The position numbers and the translations under genes are program-made. 64,000 bases of DNA, from assembly GCA_965153455.1 (NCBI GenBank), contig OZ234498.1, forward strand, positions 19,096,001-19,160,000. Reading direction: 5' to 3'. Each line of letters begins with the position of its first letter. Position 1 is the first letter of the stretch. This DNA comes from Sphagnum compactum. Its lineage: Eukaryota; Bryophyta; Sphagnopsida; Sphagnales. Below are positions 35,700-46,137 of the stretch, piece after piece. A model generated the notes under the pieces. That model was given only the letters and a program-made list of their open reading frames with translations. It did no database searches and was not told where the DNA came from.

Positions 35700-36280
35700 A
35701 ATGGGTTTCAAAACAAAAACAGGGTAAAGAGGTCACAGAAAAAATCTCACGAGCAGATCCGCAAGAGAAGCTCTGGAAAGGAAGAGGACGGGGGGGGGTG
35801 TGGGTCTGTATGTACGAATGTACGTATGCGGAAATGGAGCCGGTGCGATGTCAAAGCAAAAATAGGCTCTTGAACAACAAGAACACACAAAAAAAAGGGA
35901 GACCCTTTGCGCCCCGTCTCTCTCGTCTCGTCTCTCTCCCCTCTCGCTCTCTCTCAGAGATAGATTGAAGCTGTGAATGGACAACGCTAAGAAGAGACGG
36001 ATGGCTGGCTTTCAGTGGCAGCGAAGAGAGGGTTTTGCGACGCGGCAACACACTACTATTGAAGGCACTTACTTACAAACGCCGCATGCTCGCCAAATGA
36101 ATGACCTGTTGCTTCTTTCTTCGCTTTCAGGACACCTGCTCCGTACTTCTGGGTGCCCTTTTTTCCACCTTCAAAAATTGAAGTGGCACCGTTTAGAGTA
36201 AAATTTCACAAATTTATGATTTGCAAACCAAATCCGAGTGAGCGAGTGCACGTTAGTTAGTTTTACGTTAAGACTATTAA
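35700..36280. other. 6PGDH upstream region
   Basis: GC-richer than the background, with a G run near 35797-35806 and CT-rich blocks (about 35918-35957). Probable promoter and leader of the minus-strand 6PGDH gene. The short ORFs on both strands have no domain. Confidence 0.5.
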
Positions 36281-36630
36281 GAGCATCTCCACCAACGCTC
36301 AGTATGTGGCCCTGCAAAAGTATTTCTCACATCCAAATCTTATTTACTAACTATTTTCCAAACCCACTCATGAGACTGCAAGTGGGTAGGTAGGTGGGAG
36401 ACTACTAATAGCAACCCACTTGGACCAATCAAACTATTTACCCAATCAGAAACAACAGGGAGCAGTCAATAAATACGATTTTGACTCTGTTTATTGAACT
36501 ATTCCAGTGCTCCTCCAGGGCTCTCTCAAAGCTGTGCATTTTTTCAGGGTCCTAGCACTCTTCCACTCATGTACCTAATCCAATTTTTCCCCAGTGTAGG
36601 TTCACATACTGAGTGTTGGTGGAGATGGGC
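36281..36630. mobile_element. Tourist-like MITE (PIF/Harbinger class)
   Basis: The left terminus GAGCATCTCCACCAACGCTC and the right terminus, in reverse, GCCCATCTCCACCAACACTC continue together for about 28 bases to CAGTATGTG. Both sides carry TAA (36278-36280 and 36631-36633), matching the 3-bp TWA target duplication of PIF/Harbinger elements. 350 bp long, no coding capacity. It lies about 730 bp upstream of the 6PGDH start codon. Confidence 0.8.
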
Positions 36631-36802
36631 TAACTAAACACCCCCTCTCTGCTTTCTCTAGTGTAACTATCGAGTAGTGCCTTGCAAAGCCTATAATTTC
36701 ATTTGGGCTATTTGAATATGGAAAGTTTCGCTCTTGCGAGCATTCCATTTTTGTAATGTGTGGTGTTTTTCTTTTTTGTGCTACTTGTTAAGTCTCATGG
36801 GG

Positions 36803-36938
36803 GAAAAAAAATCAAAAACAAAAAAACATGAGGTCACTCTTTATGCTCGATAAAACACATGAACGAGGGCAAAAAAATTCAAAAACAAAAAAAACATGAG
36901 GTCACTCTTTATGCTCGATAAAACACATGAACGAGGGC
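36803..36938. repeat. 68-bp tandem duplication
   Basis: Copies 36803-36870 and 36871-36938 share 'catgaggtcactctttatgc' and the following 'tcgataaaacacatgaacga' without visible change apart from A-run length. The duplication is recent. Confidence 0.9.
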
Positions 36939-39900
36939 ATTACCCAAATCGAGTAGCATTTGGTTGTTGTGTTGCACAAGCTCTTATTTCAGTAATGCCC
37001 TAGCCCATGTGCTTTTACCTTACACTTTTGATGATGATTGCTAGGAAATAATGGGGTTTTTTGTTTTATTTTGAAAAATGAAATCGTTAATGTTGTTGCA
37101 TGTAAGGTGGAGTTAGAGGTTGCAAGTTTTATCTTAACGAAGGCTTGCACAAGGTTTTACCAAGCACAAAGATCACACCCAATTTTTATTTGTTACTATT
37201 TTCTTGTTATACCGAATAGGTATTTGATGAGTACTTGTCAAGTAAATTTTTTAAAAGACATGAACATTTCAAAAAATGGAATGCCTACCTTCGTTTGTAG
37301 GTGTTTTGCTTCCTAAAATGATTCATGGGTTTTAACATTCTACAATGAGTTCTTTAGATACATTTAGAATCATTGAAGAAAATCCTTCCTTACAAGAGAA
37401 AGCATGTTTGCTCCCCATGGTTTCCCCTAATTTGAAGGTTGTAGCTTCAAGGGTGGTAGGCAAAGGGCCATAAGGGAGGGCTGCTAGGAACTGCGTTTCT
37501 TTAACATAAAGCATGAAAAGTTTTTCAAATTCATATATGTGTGATTAACATAAGACTTTTTCAATTGATGAACAATTTTTTTGCATAGTTCAAATATAAA
37601 ATAAAAATCTTTGGAATGTTTTATGCATTGGGGAAGGCTTCTTTCCCAGGTCCTAACTTTGTTTAAGGGTAGATGAAAAAAACATTAACCTAATTCTTAA
37701 GCCCAAGAACAATATAGTAAACAATGAAACAAAAAATCTTGTAGCTTTAAAATTTTAAAGGATGGTTATTTTTGCAAATGGAGAAGGGGCTTCAACAAAT
37801 GGGAGGGACTAGAAAGAGTGAAACCACACTTACTATGCATCCAATGGGCTTGTTTTTGCAATGAGGACCCTACTTAAAATAGGAGCTTAAGGATGGACCT
37901 AAATTGTCATAATAGCCGCCTTCAAGGTTCTTACCCAAAGGCCACATGACCCAACATTCACTATCATATTTTGAGCTCAAGTAAATTAACACCAACTACA
38001 ACCTCACCTAAGTTAGTCCTCACCTAAGTTAGTCCACCCACCTATTTACTTACGTACCTACTTTCCTCCTACTTACTTCTATTACACTCTTTTATTCCTA
38101 TCATCTACCCACCTTCCTTCTCCTTACCTCTCATGTATTCCTTCATACATACCTTCCTCCCTTGCCATTGCCATTGTTGTTATGGAGTTTTTCAACCATC
38201 ACTAGTTAACTTTTGAGGTAATTTCTTTAACTCTACTATCTACTACTATCATTCTCTTGTTGTTGGGTGCATTCCTCATTGATCTACCCATTTCTCTTAC
38301 CATGTGCAATTAGAGAACCTCTAGGAGTGAGGGGAAGAGCTTCCATAGGCGATTTTTTCTTTTTTTTTCCTTTCTTTTCTTCTTTGTTTCTTTTTGTCAT
38401 TGTAGTTATCATCGTCTTGTTGTTGGTATGCATAGGAGTGAGGAACTACACTCTTTATTGTTGTATTATTGTTGGTATGCAAAGCCACAAGGACGGGGAG
38501 CTCAACTTTACCAAGCTCTCTATAGACTATTTGAAAAAATGACAACGATGAAAACTAATAGAAACAAAGTTGCACTCTTCATCACCATTGCATAAAAGAA
38601 GAATAAAATGGAAAAAGTTTTGATTTTTGTTCTTCTTAAAAAAGTAAAATTGTATGTTTCTTTCTTCTTTGCTATTGCCACAAACAAATGTCAAGAGGAC
38701 ATAAGCTTGGATGATCACTATTATTATCAAACACATAATCAAAAAACTCACCCTAGCACAAACAACAACAAAAAAAAACCAAACCAAATACAAAAATTAA
38801 CAAACACAAATCAAAGCGCATACAAAACCAAATCAAACCAAAGAAGCAATATATGCATTCAAGGTTAACATTTTATTAACATTGAAGGCTCGAAGATAAA
38901 CAATCAATATTATTTTGGCTTAATGAATGGATGTTTAAGATCTATTTGAGAGGAGAGGATTTTATTAAGACCCTTACACATAAGGTGCCATCCTCTATTA
39001 AGGTAGACATTTTATTTAGGGCAAGGCACCTTCCACAAGATTAGAACATTTTTATTATTTTTTCATAAAACATTTTAAAATATTTTTGTATTTGAAAATT
39101 ACAAAATCTAAATGGACTTGACTTAATTTGAAACAAATAATATGCACGATGGTTGGTGGTGAATCTATCTTTTGGAAATGAAAATTCAATTATGAATGAA
39201 AATATAATTTACATGTCAATTTTAGTTTTTTTTAAATTTCCATTTAAGTTTAGAATTTCCATGGATATGCATAGGTGACACACCCTTAAACTTATGAAAT
39301 GGCATCAACATTAAATTTCAAATATAAAAACATATTGCAAATTTTAGAAGCCTCTAAACTTTAAAGCACTCTTTGATTCCTTGTGTTTAAACCAAACAAT
39401 GAATAGGGGAAGTAAATTCCAATTTTTTTCCCAAATGACATGCAAAAATATATAGGGCATAATTTAATTTTAAAAGTGTACTTTATAATTTACTTAAATT
39501 TAATTAAATGTATATTGGGTGTTTATAATTGAAGTATTAAAATACATCTAGAATATAATTTTAATATTTTAAATTTTAATATAGTATTATCTTATTATTT
39601 CATAGCCTACCAAAACAATACCCTTTTATTTCATGTGTTTCATAAATGTTTGAAAAAATTCCCCTAAAATAATGAATCTATTTGTTAAATGAAAGGTATG
39701 GTACTTTGATTTAAACATACTCAACATCATTTAATTAATCAATGAATTATGATGTCATATAGTTTAGCATCATACAAAATTACTTTTTACATCACCATAT
39801 AAATTGAAATAGAATGGATTCATGAATATTAATTTTTTTAAAAACATGTCACATGTTAGGTGTGATCATGAAAATATGCCAATATTTAAAGGTTGTAATG

Positions 39901-40344
39901 ATATCTACTATTTAAGCAACAAGTCCAATAATGGATTATATGTGTTTTTCAATGTTAGCTTTCATGAAACGTAAGTTGAGTATTAAATTTACTAATCACT
40001 TAAATCTAGTTGTGTGCATATCTAAACAAAATAATTTAGAAATTTTTCCTTACAACGAAGCAATTATGTCATGAAAAGTTGCCAAGGTTCAACATAACTA
40101 TTAGACTTTGAATGTTAGTTCTTATGTTTAAAGTTTCAACTTAGGCTAAGTTGTATGTGTTCAAACTTGTACTTTGTGTATATGTGCGTGGGTAAGGTTG
40201 ATTGATCCTTTTTTTACATGGTGATTGCAATTTTCAACTTGTATAAATTGATGGAATTCTATTGGATTTGAAAGCTATAGGAGTTTCAATGTTAGCACAA
40301 AAACAAAATATATTTTTGAGGTTTATTATTATATGATAATGTGT
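36939..40344. other. AT-rich intergenic DNA
   Basis: Only short ORFs without domains. Pyrimidine-rich patches with CTAC/CCTA words at 37985-38160. 'gttgttggtatgca' is repeated at about 38419 and 38471. No gene is supported. Confidence 0.6.
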
Positions 40345-40440
40345 AGGGGGATGGTTGAGTTTGTAAATTGTGGACGACGGACATTTTATTGTATAGAGGG
40401 CAAAGCCTTTAGGGGTGTGGGGGTTTGATTCCCCTAGAAG
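40345..40440 (+). mobile_element. tRNA-derived SINE head (Leu/Ser-type)
   Basis: Starts GGGGGATGGTTGAGT, with an A-box-like TGGTTGAGTTTG at 40352-40363. Ends with a good B box, GGTTTGATTCCCC, at 40422-40434. The long spacing suits a tRNA with a variable arm (Leu or Ser). The anticodon arm does not pair cleanly, so this is a SINE or tRNA pseudogene rather than a functional tRNA. Confidence 0.45.
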
Positions 40441-41862
40441 TGATTATATGAAATAATTCTCAATGTGGAACCTTGAAACTTGAATTTTGACTTACACTTT
40501 GTATCTATAGCCTTTTAAAAAATTTGTTGGCTACATGTTTGACACTTAAATTATTTTGTTTTATATTGTCACATAAATCTACCCTTATGACCTATGGACA
40601 ACAAAAAAAAACAATGAATTAACCTTCCTTCAACTAGCCATTGACTTTGAGAACACAATCTAAATAATTGCCATTCATATTTGATCAACAAAAGAATTAT
40701 GTTCACAAAACAATCTTGTCCTCAAATGAAACCCTACTAGAACAACTTGTCTTCTTTTTTGAGAGGCCCCCAACATGTTGTAGCCATTTCTAGCACTTTT
40801 CAATTACAAAAAACATCTCACTGATATGTGGGGAACTTGTTGATGGCATAATGTTTTGTTGCATTAAGGTTAGAAAGGTGTTTTATCACATGATTTGTCA
40901 AAGTGGGAAATAAGAGCATATAAGGATTTTGCATGTAGTTTTTAAAGAAATATAATATTTTTAACATGGATCTCTATGGATATGAAGTATCAATTGAAAT
41001 TTATTTGATAAGTTATTTAGTTACTTCAAAGAATTGCTAATGGATTTGAGGTTTCATACCATTCCAATGTTTATTAAACAAATTTGGGTGAATTATTGAT
41101 AGATATTTGTGCATTGTATTGGGCATTAGAATTTGGAAGCCAATTTGAAAGACTTGTGTACATGTTGATCAATTTTCAAAGTGATGGTGATTCACTTTTT
41201 GACAACTTGGTGAACAACAAGATGATCAATCATGAGACTATAAAACAACATCATCTCTTGTTTGATGTTCAAACATTTGGATTCTAAACTACCCTATTCA
41301 ACCAAAAGAAATTTACAAGTGGTTTAAGTACCCAAAGCTTGGAATTCACTTCGCTTGACGATGAAAGGATTTGATCAATTATCATGAATTATTGTGAATG
41401 GGTGTGAATTTTTTATTTTTTTTAGGGTTTTTTTTAGGTGATGTTTGGGGCATTGAAGTGTAATGGAATTTTTAAATCTTGGTTGATGAAGATGTTGAAA
41501 ATGACAACAAGGAATGGCAAGAACCAATGGAAGACAATGATGAAATGAGAGCAACATGGGATGACAATGGACACTCAAAAAGACTATGTGTGAGGAGCAT
41601 CAAAAGGAATGACAAGGGCACTAGGAAGGATGATGAGCACTTGGGATGAGATCAATTTGAACTTCCACCCATGGAAAGAAAATAAATTTAGGTTAAAGTC
41701 AAAAGGGAAGATAAATTTTTTATTTCTTGCTAGGATGATGAAAGAAAGGGATGTTCAATGTGTCATGACATGTCCCTATGGACATCGCACTTAACAACCT
41801 TAGATTAAATCATGATGTGAAAATGTGAAGACTAATTCCCATGCTAAGTATTATTATGTATA
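40441..41862. other. AT-rich intergenic DNA
   Basis: Short frames (41084-41287, 41609-41794) have no recognised motif. No repeat border is seen until the Helitron end at 41863. Confidence 0.6.
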
Positions 41863-42205
41863 CTAGTGTGAACCCGGTGCATAATGCACCCGTCGAGCTC
41901 CCCCTCGCCCGGTCCTTCCCATTGCCCATTCCGGTTTTTTACCCCGTTGACCCCCCCCCTCGTCCTTCGCATTTTCCACTCCGATTCTTTAACCCGTTGA
42001 TCCCCCCCCCGTTCCCATGTTATATATAATTAACTTCCCGCCCCGTGCTGGCCCCCCCCCCCGCCCCGTTACCAAGCCTTGTCATAGGAAATGCATTGCC
42101 CAGTTCTGCCATAGAAAATACAGAGGCCGGTTCTGCCATAGAATTGCAGCAGAATTGTCGTGTCAAACAGACGCACAGACAGACTTACTGAATTAATATA
42201 TATGA
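41863..42205 (-). mobile_element. Non-autonomous mini-Helitron
   Basis: On the minus strand the 5' end is TCATATATATTAATTCAG after a host A, and the 3' end is GGTGCATTATGCACC (hairpin), nine bases, then CTAG followed by host T. TC start, subterminal hairpin, CTAG end and insertion between A and T without target duplication are the Helitron hallmarks. 343 bp with no coding capacity. Unusually C-rich on plus: runs of 9-12 C, a repeated 'ttaacccgttga' block (about 41935-42015) and 'gttctgccatagaa' twice (about 42102 and 42130). Confidence 0.78.
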
Positions 42206-42238
42206 TTCTCTTTTTGCAAAACAAAATTTTACAAATGT

Positions 42239-42300
42239 GTTGGTTAAAAAGGTTTATTGGGCACGCCTTTATGCAAGGACTAGGATTTCAAACACCTTCA
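42239..42300 (+). mobile_element. tRNA-derived SINE head (decayed)
   Basis: A-box-like GTTGGTTAAAAAGG and, about 30 bases on, B-box-like GGATTTCAAACACC, with 'gggcacgcctttatgcaag' between them. Resembles the element at 10737-10800. It begins 34 bases from the Helitron end. Confidence 0.4.
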
Positions 42301-42411
42301 CTTTAGAAGGAGTTTAGACTTTACAAATAGAGAAGATGTCTTCAAAGGCACATATAAAAAATACATAGTAATTTTGAACTACCTTAAAAGGTTAGAATTT
42401 TGAACTATCTG

Positions 42412-42529
42412 AAAAGGTTGGAACTTAAAAGCCTACAAAGAAATAAGATGAAACAAATGTTATGATATTTCAAAGGTTGGAACTTAAAAGCCTACAAAGA
42501 AATAAGATGAAACAAATGTTATGATATTT
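42412..42529. repeat. 59-bp tandem duplication
   Basis: Two copies of 'aaggttggaacttaaaagcc' with its following 39 bases, 42412-42470 and 42471-42529, essentially identical. Confidence 0.9.
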
Positions 42530-42984
42530 CATTTATCATAAAGATCCATTCTAATTGATTTGTTACATATTTCATTGTATTTCCTTCTTGTCGTTGCAAA
42601 TTTAACCTTTTACTAAATAATATAAATAGTTGATATACATGTCGTAAGTGATGTAAGTTGAAATGTAATTATTTAGTTACAAACTAAATAAAAAGAATGC
42701 AAATATCATGCCATGGACCTTGTGTATTTTAAACGTTTATTCTTATAAAATTTTAATATATTTCTTTTTTACTTGGAGGTTATTTCATATTTTACGGGAT
42801 TTTGAAATATAGAGAAAACTAATTGTGTTACTTTTTCTTTTTCTTTTTTCTTTTTGAAACTTCAGTTCAGAAATTGATGACATTTTTGTCACAAGCATGA
42901 CAGGTTACCTGTTCACATTGGCAGCCAAATACTAAATGAGTTGCCCATGGTTCTAACACAGTCAACCGGCAATAGGCAAGGACT
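42530..42984. other. Intergenic DNA
   Basis: AT-rich DNA changing near 42860 to the more GC-rich text that precedes the promoter-side repeat blocks. Nothing is recognised. Confidence 0.6.
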
Positions 42985-43290
42985 CCTAATGTGAAAAGAC
43001 CCTTCAGTTGATTTCCTGAGTAGCTAATTTGGTAGGCAGTAATTGCCCGTGTGAAAATGGTCAAATCTCGTCCATGTGGTTGTGGTAGAGTGTAAAATAG
43101 ATTCTAGTGTGAAACCAGGAGTCTATCTTGTCCACGGGGTTGTGGTAGAGTGTGAATTAGACATGTCCTTAAGCCAATGAAGTTTAGGACATATGAAATG
43201 GCAGTCAAAAGATGGTCCGGTGTGAAACCGGGAGATGCATAGAAAACAAATCCTTGGCCACCCATAAAAAGTTGTCATCTCTCTTAATTT
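42985..43290 (+). repeat. Upstream duplicate of the telobox-gene promoter block
   Basis: Begins 'tgtgaaaagacccttcagtt' and ends with 'gtgtgaaaccgggaga', then 'ccttggcc' and 'gttgtcatctctc'. The second block (43305-44598) has the same start and end phrases in the same order. The two blocks are a head-to-tail duplication; only the second was expanded internally. Confidence 0.7.
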
Positions 43291-43539
43291 GGTACGTGCT
43301 CCCAGTGTGAAAAGACCCTTAGTTTGATTTCCTTAAAAGCAGCTAAGTTGGTGTTTTACTGGTTGCCCGTGCAAAAGTAGCCAGTGGATTTGTCCATTGG
43401 ATTTTCATGGGCCAGATGTGAAAACAGTCAGATTTTATCCATGAGGGTTGTGGTAGAGTGTAAAACAGACCTGGCCTCAGCCAGCTAATGGAGTTTCAAA
43501 TGGCTGTCAAAAAGCTGGTCCAGTGTGAAACTGCGAGAC

Positions 43540-44545
43540 AAGCTTGTCGTCCATGTGGGTTGTGGTAGAGAGTGAAATAGCTGACATGGCCTCATGACTC
43601 AGCCAATGGAGTTTGGGAATTGTCAAATGGCAGCCAAAACCTGGTCCAGTGTGAAACTGCGAGACAAGCTTGTTGTCCATGTGGGTTATGGTTGAGAGTG
43701 AAATAGCTGACATGGCCTCATGACTCAGCCAATTGAGTTTGGGAGTTGTCAAATGGTGGCCAAAAGCTGGTCCAGTTGTGAAACTGCGAGACAAGCTTGT
43801 CATCCATGTGGGTTGTGGTCGAGAGTGAAATAGCTGACATGGCGTCATGACTCAGCCAATGGCGTTTGGGAATTGTCAAATGGTGGCCAAAAGCTGGTCC
43901 AGTGTGAAATGGAGAGACAAGCTTGTTGTCCATGTAGGTTGAGGCAGAGTGTGAGATAGCTGACATGGCGTCATGACTCAGCCAATGGAGTTTGGGAATT
44001 GTCAAATGGCGGCCAAAAACTGGTCCAGTGTGAAACTACGAGACAAGCTTGTCGTCCATGTGGGTTGCGGTCGAGAGTGAGATAGCTGACATGGCCTCAT
44101 GACTCAGCCAATGGAGTTTGGGAATTGTCAAATGGCGGCCAAAAACTGGTCCATTGTGAAACTACGAGACAAGTTTGTCATCCATGTGGGTTGCGGTTGA
44201 GAGTGAGATAGCTGACATGGCCTCATGACTCAGCCAATGGAGTTTGGGAATTGTCAAATGGTGGCCAAAAACTGGTCCAGTGTGAAACTACGAGACAAGT
44301 TTGTCATCCATGTGGGTTGCGGTCAAGAGTGAGATAGCTGACATGGCCTCATGACTCAGCCAATGGAGTTTGGGAATTGTCAAATGGCGGCCAAAAACTG
44401 GTCCAGTGTGAAACTGCGAGACAAGTTTGTCGTCCATGTGGGTTGCGGTCGAGAGTGAAATAGCTGACATGGCCTCATGACTCAGCCAATTGAGTTTGGG
44501 AATTGTCAAATGGCGGCCAAAAGCTGGTCTAGTGTGAAACCGGGA
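43540..44545 (+). repeat. 126-bp tandem array, eight units, each with TGACTCA and CCAA
   Basis: Eight units of 125-127 bp. TGACTCA starts at 43595, 43721, 43848, 43974, 44100, 44225, 44352 and 44478, each followed at once by GCCAATGG or GCCAATTG. Each unit also has a palindrome, GACAAGCTTGTC, or a decayed form of it. TGACTCA is the GCN4/bZIP site and CCAAT the NF-Y box. The array ends about 50-100 bases before the probable leader of the Myb/telobox gene. Because 126 is a multiple of three, minus-strand frames stay open by chance. Confidence 0.92.
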
Positions 44546-45069
44546 GACCCTTAGGAAACGGTCCTTGGCCTAAGACCCGTAACAGTTGTCCTCTCCCTGT
44601 CTTCCGTTTTGTTCTCTGCGTTGTGAAGCTTCTTCCTCGCAGCGATGGCGTAGCGTTCGTGCGCGCGCGAAAGCTTTTGTTGCGGCGGAAGAGGTCACGT
44701 GGTTTGGAAGCGTGGGGCTTTTTCTTTGGGGGGCTGGTTCAGGACGGAGGATTTTGTGACAAAAATTCGGGTTTTCGTGCGCTGTATAAGAAGAGAGGGT
44801 GCATTTTCTTGGCTCATTCTGTGCTCCTCTGAATTCCGAGAACTGAAGAAGAGAGAGCGAGGTCTTGCTGTTTGTGTCTCTTGCCTGCTTTTTGAGTTTT
44901 CTATTTTATTTTATTTATTTTGGCCTTGCAGTTTTGGTTATTTTTTAAATGAGAGGTCTGCCTGCAACAAGAAGATGCAGAGGTGCGTGTTTTTCAACAT
45001 CTGTGTTTCCTTCCTGTCAGAATAACATCTCGGAGAGTGTGATTTCTTATTACATTTGTGCTTCAACAG

Positions 45070-45157
45070 GCAGTTTGGTCTGTTATTCCGAAGTTTGATG
45101 TCGACCCAAGCCTTGTGTTAGGCACAGATTCCATAAGAACCAGAGACAAAGAAAGAG
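45070..45157 (+). other. Probable 5' exon of the Myb/telobox gene
   Basis: Preceded by a good acceptor ('cttcaacag') and ended by a donor (AG then GTGAAT). Its open frame (AVWSVIPKFDVD through RTRDKER) joins in phase to the exon starting at 46136, giving KER-A-MLEYTEE. It has no Met, and no upstream ATG joins cleanly. The ATG at 44974 would need a weak donor after TGC (44983-44985). So it is either coding with an unseen start or part of a 5' leader. Confidence 0.5.
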
Positions 45158-46137
45158 GTGAATGCAAACCCCAAATCTGGGAGATTACAAAGGGAACTTG
45201 CATGTCTTTTATGAGTCCAATAATATGGTGCATTTCTGTGATACCCAACTAGTTTTTTTTCTGGACATGAAGTTTGTTTCTTGAGTGAAGTTCTGCATGG
45301 GCTGCTACAAGAAGTCTGGTTCCAGAATTGAATTCTGGAATAACCAAACCCTAGGGTGGACAAAACCTTTCTGTATCTACCTTCAAGAGAAGATTTCCAG
45401 AATGAAGCTCCAGAATTTCATCATATTTACATTTAAAATTTTTTTTGTCCCAGGCATGATCATGTTCTGATGATGTCTGGTGATATGCTGCTAACAAGGG
45501 ATTCACACTTTTTTTTTCCCCTTTCTTTATGGTAGTAACATTAGCCCTTTTCTTTCCTTCCAAGTCTTACAATGTGTCTGTGTTCAGTGTGGGAAGAATC
45601 AAACCTTTTGAATAGTTCAACATGGGGAAGAAGATGAGCTTTTTTTTAATCTGGGAAGGATTGGTGCACTTGTATAAGGGTTTTGTTGTGTTGGTCCTCT
45701 AAGCCTAATGCAGTATAAAGCTAGGCCTATTGATAGATCAATTTCCAGCTGATTGACCTGAATGATCTGCTGCTGCTGCCAGCCTCTACTTTGTTCCTGA
45801 ATATAATTTGTTGCAAAAGAATATATCCATAATTTGGGTTTTTGTTCATCTTGTTGCACAAGGCAATTGGCCATGCATGTGTACTTGCCATAAAAGTCTA
45901 TTGAGTGAACTTTAAGCAACCTGGAAAGGGGTGATCTGTGATTGAATTTTTTTCACTTTACTACTTTCCGGAGGAAGAGATTATTTGAATTTGAGCATAG
46001 GAAAATTTATCCTTCTCTCCATCGCAGCAACTGTGCTTTTGATCTTGCTCAACTGTGTGTGTGACATCAAGCTGTGCTTGTCTCTGTTTACTGTCAGGAT
46101 TCTGTCTATGTGAGGTTGTTGATTGTCCCCAACAGCG

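Noticed and set aside
43507-44509. Long minus-strand open frames encoding a repeated peptide of about 42 residues
   Set aside because: The unit length (126) is a multiple of three, so the frame stays open by repetition. Frames shift between units with 125-127 bp spacing, no start context or splice sites fit, and the array is promoter-side DNA.
43540-44545. CRISPR-like array
   Set aside because: Units are 126 bp with no distinct spacers, in a plant nuclear context.
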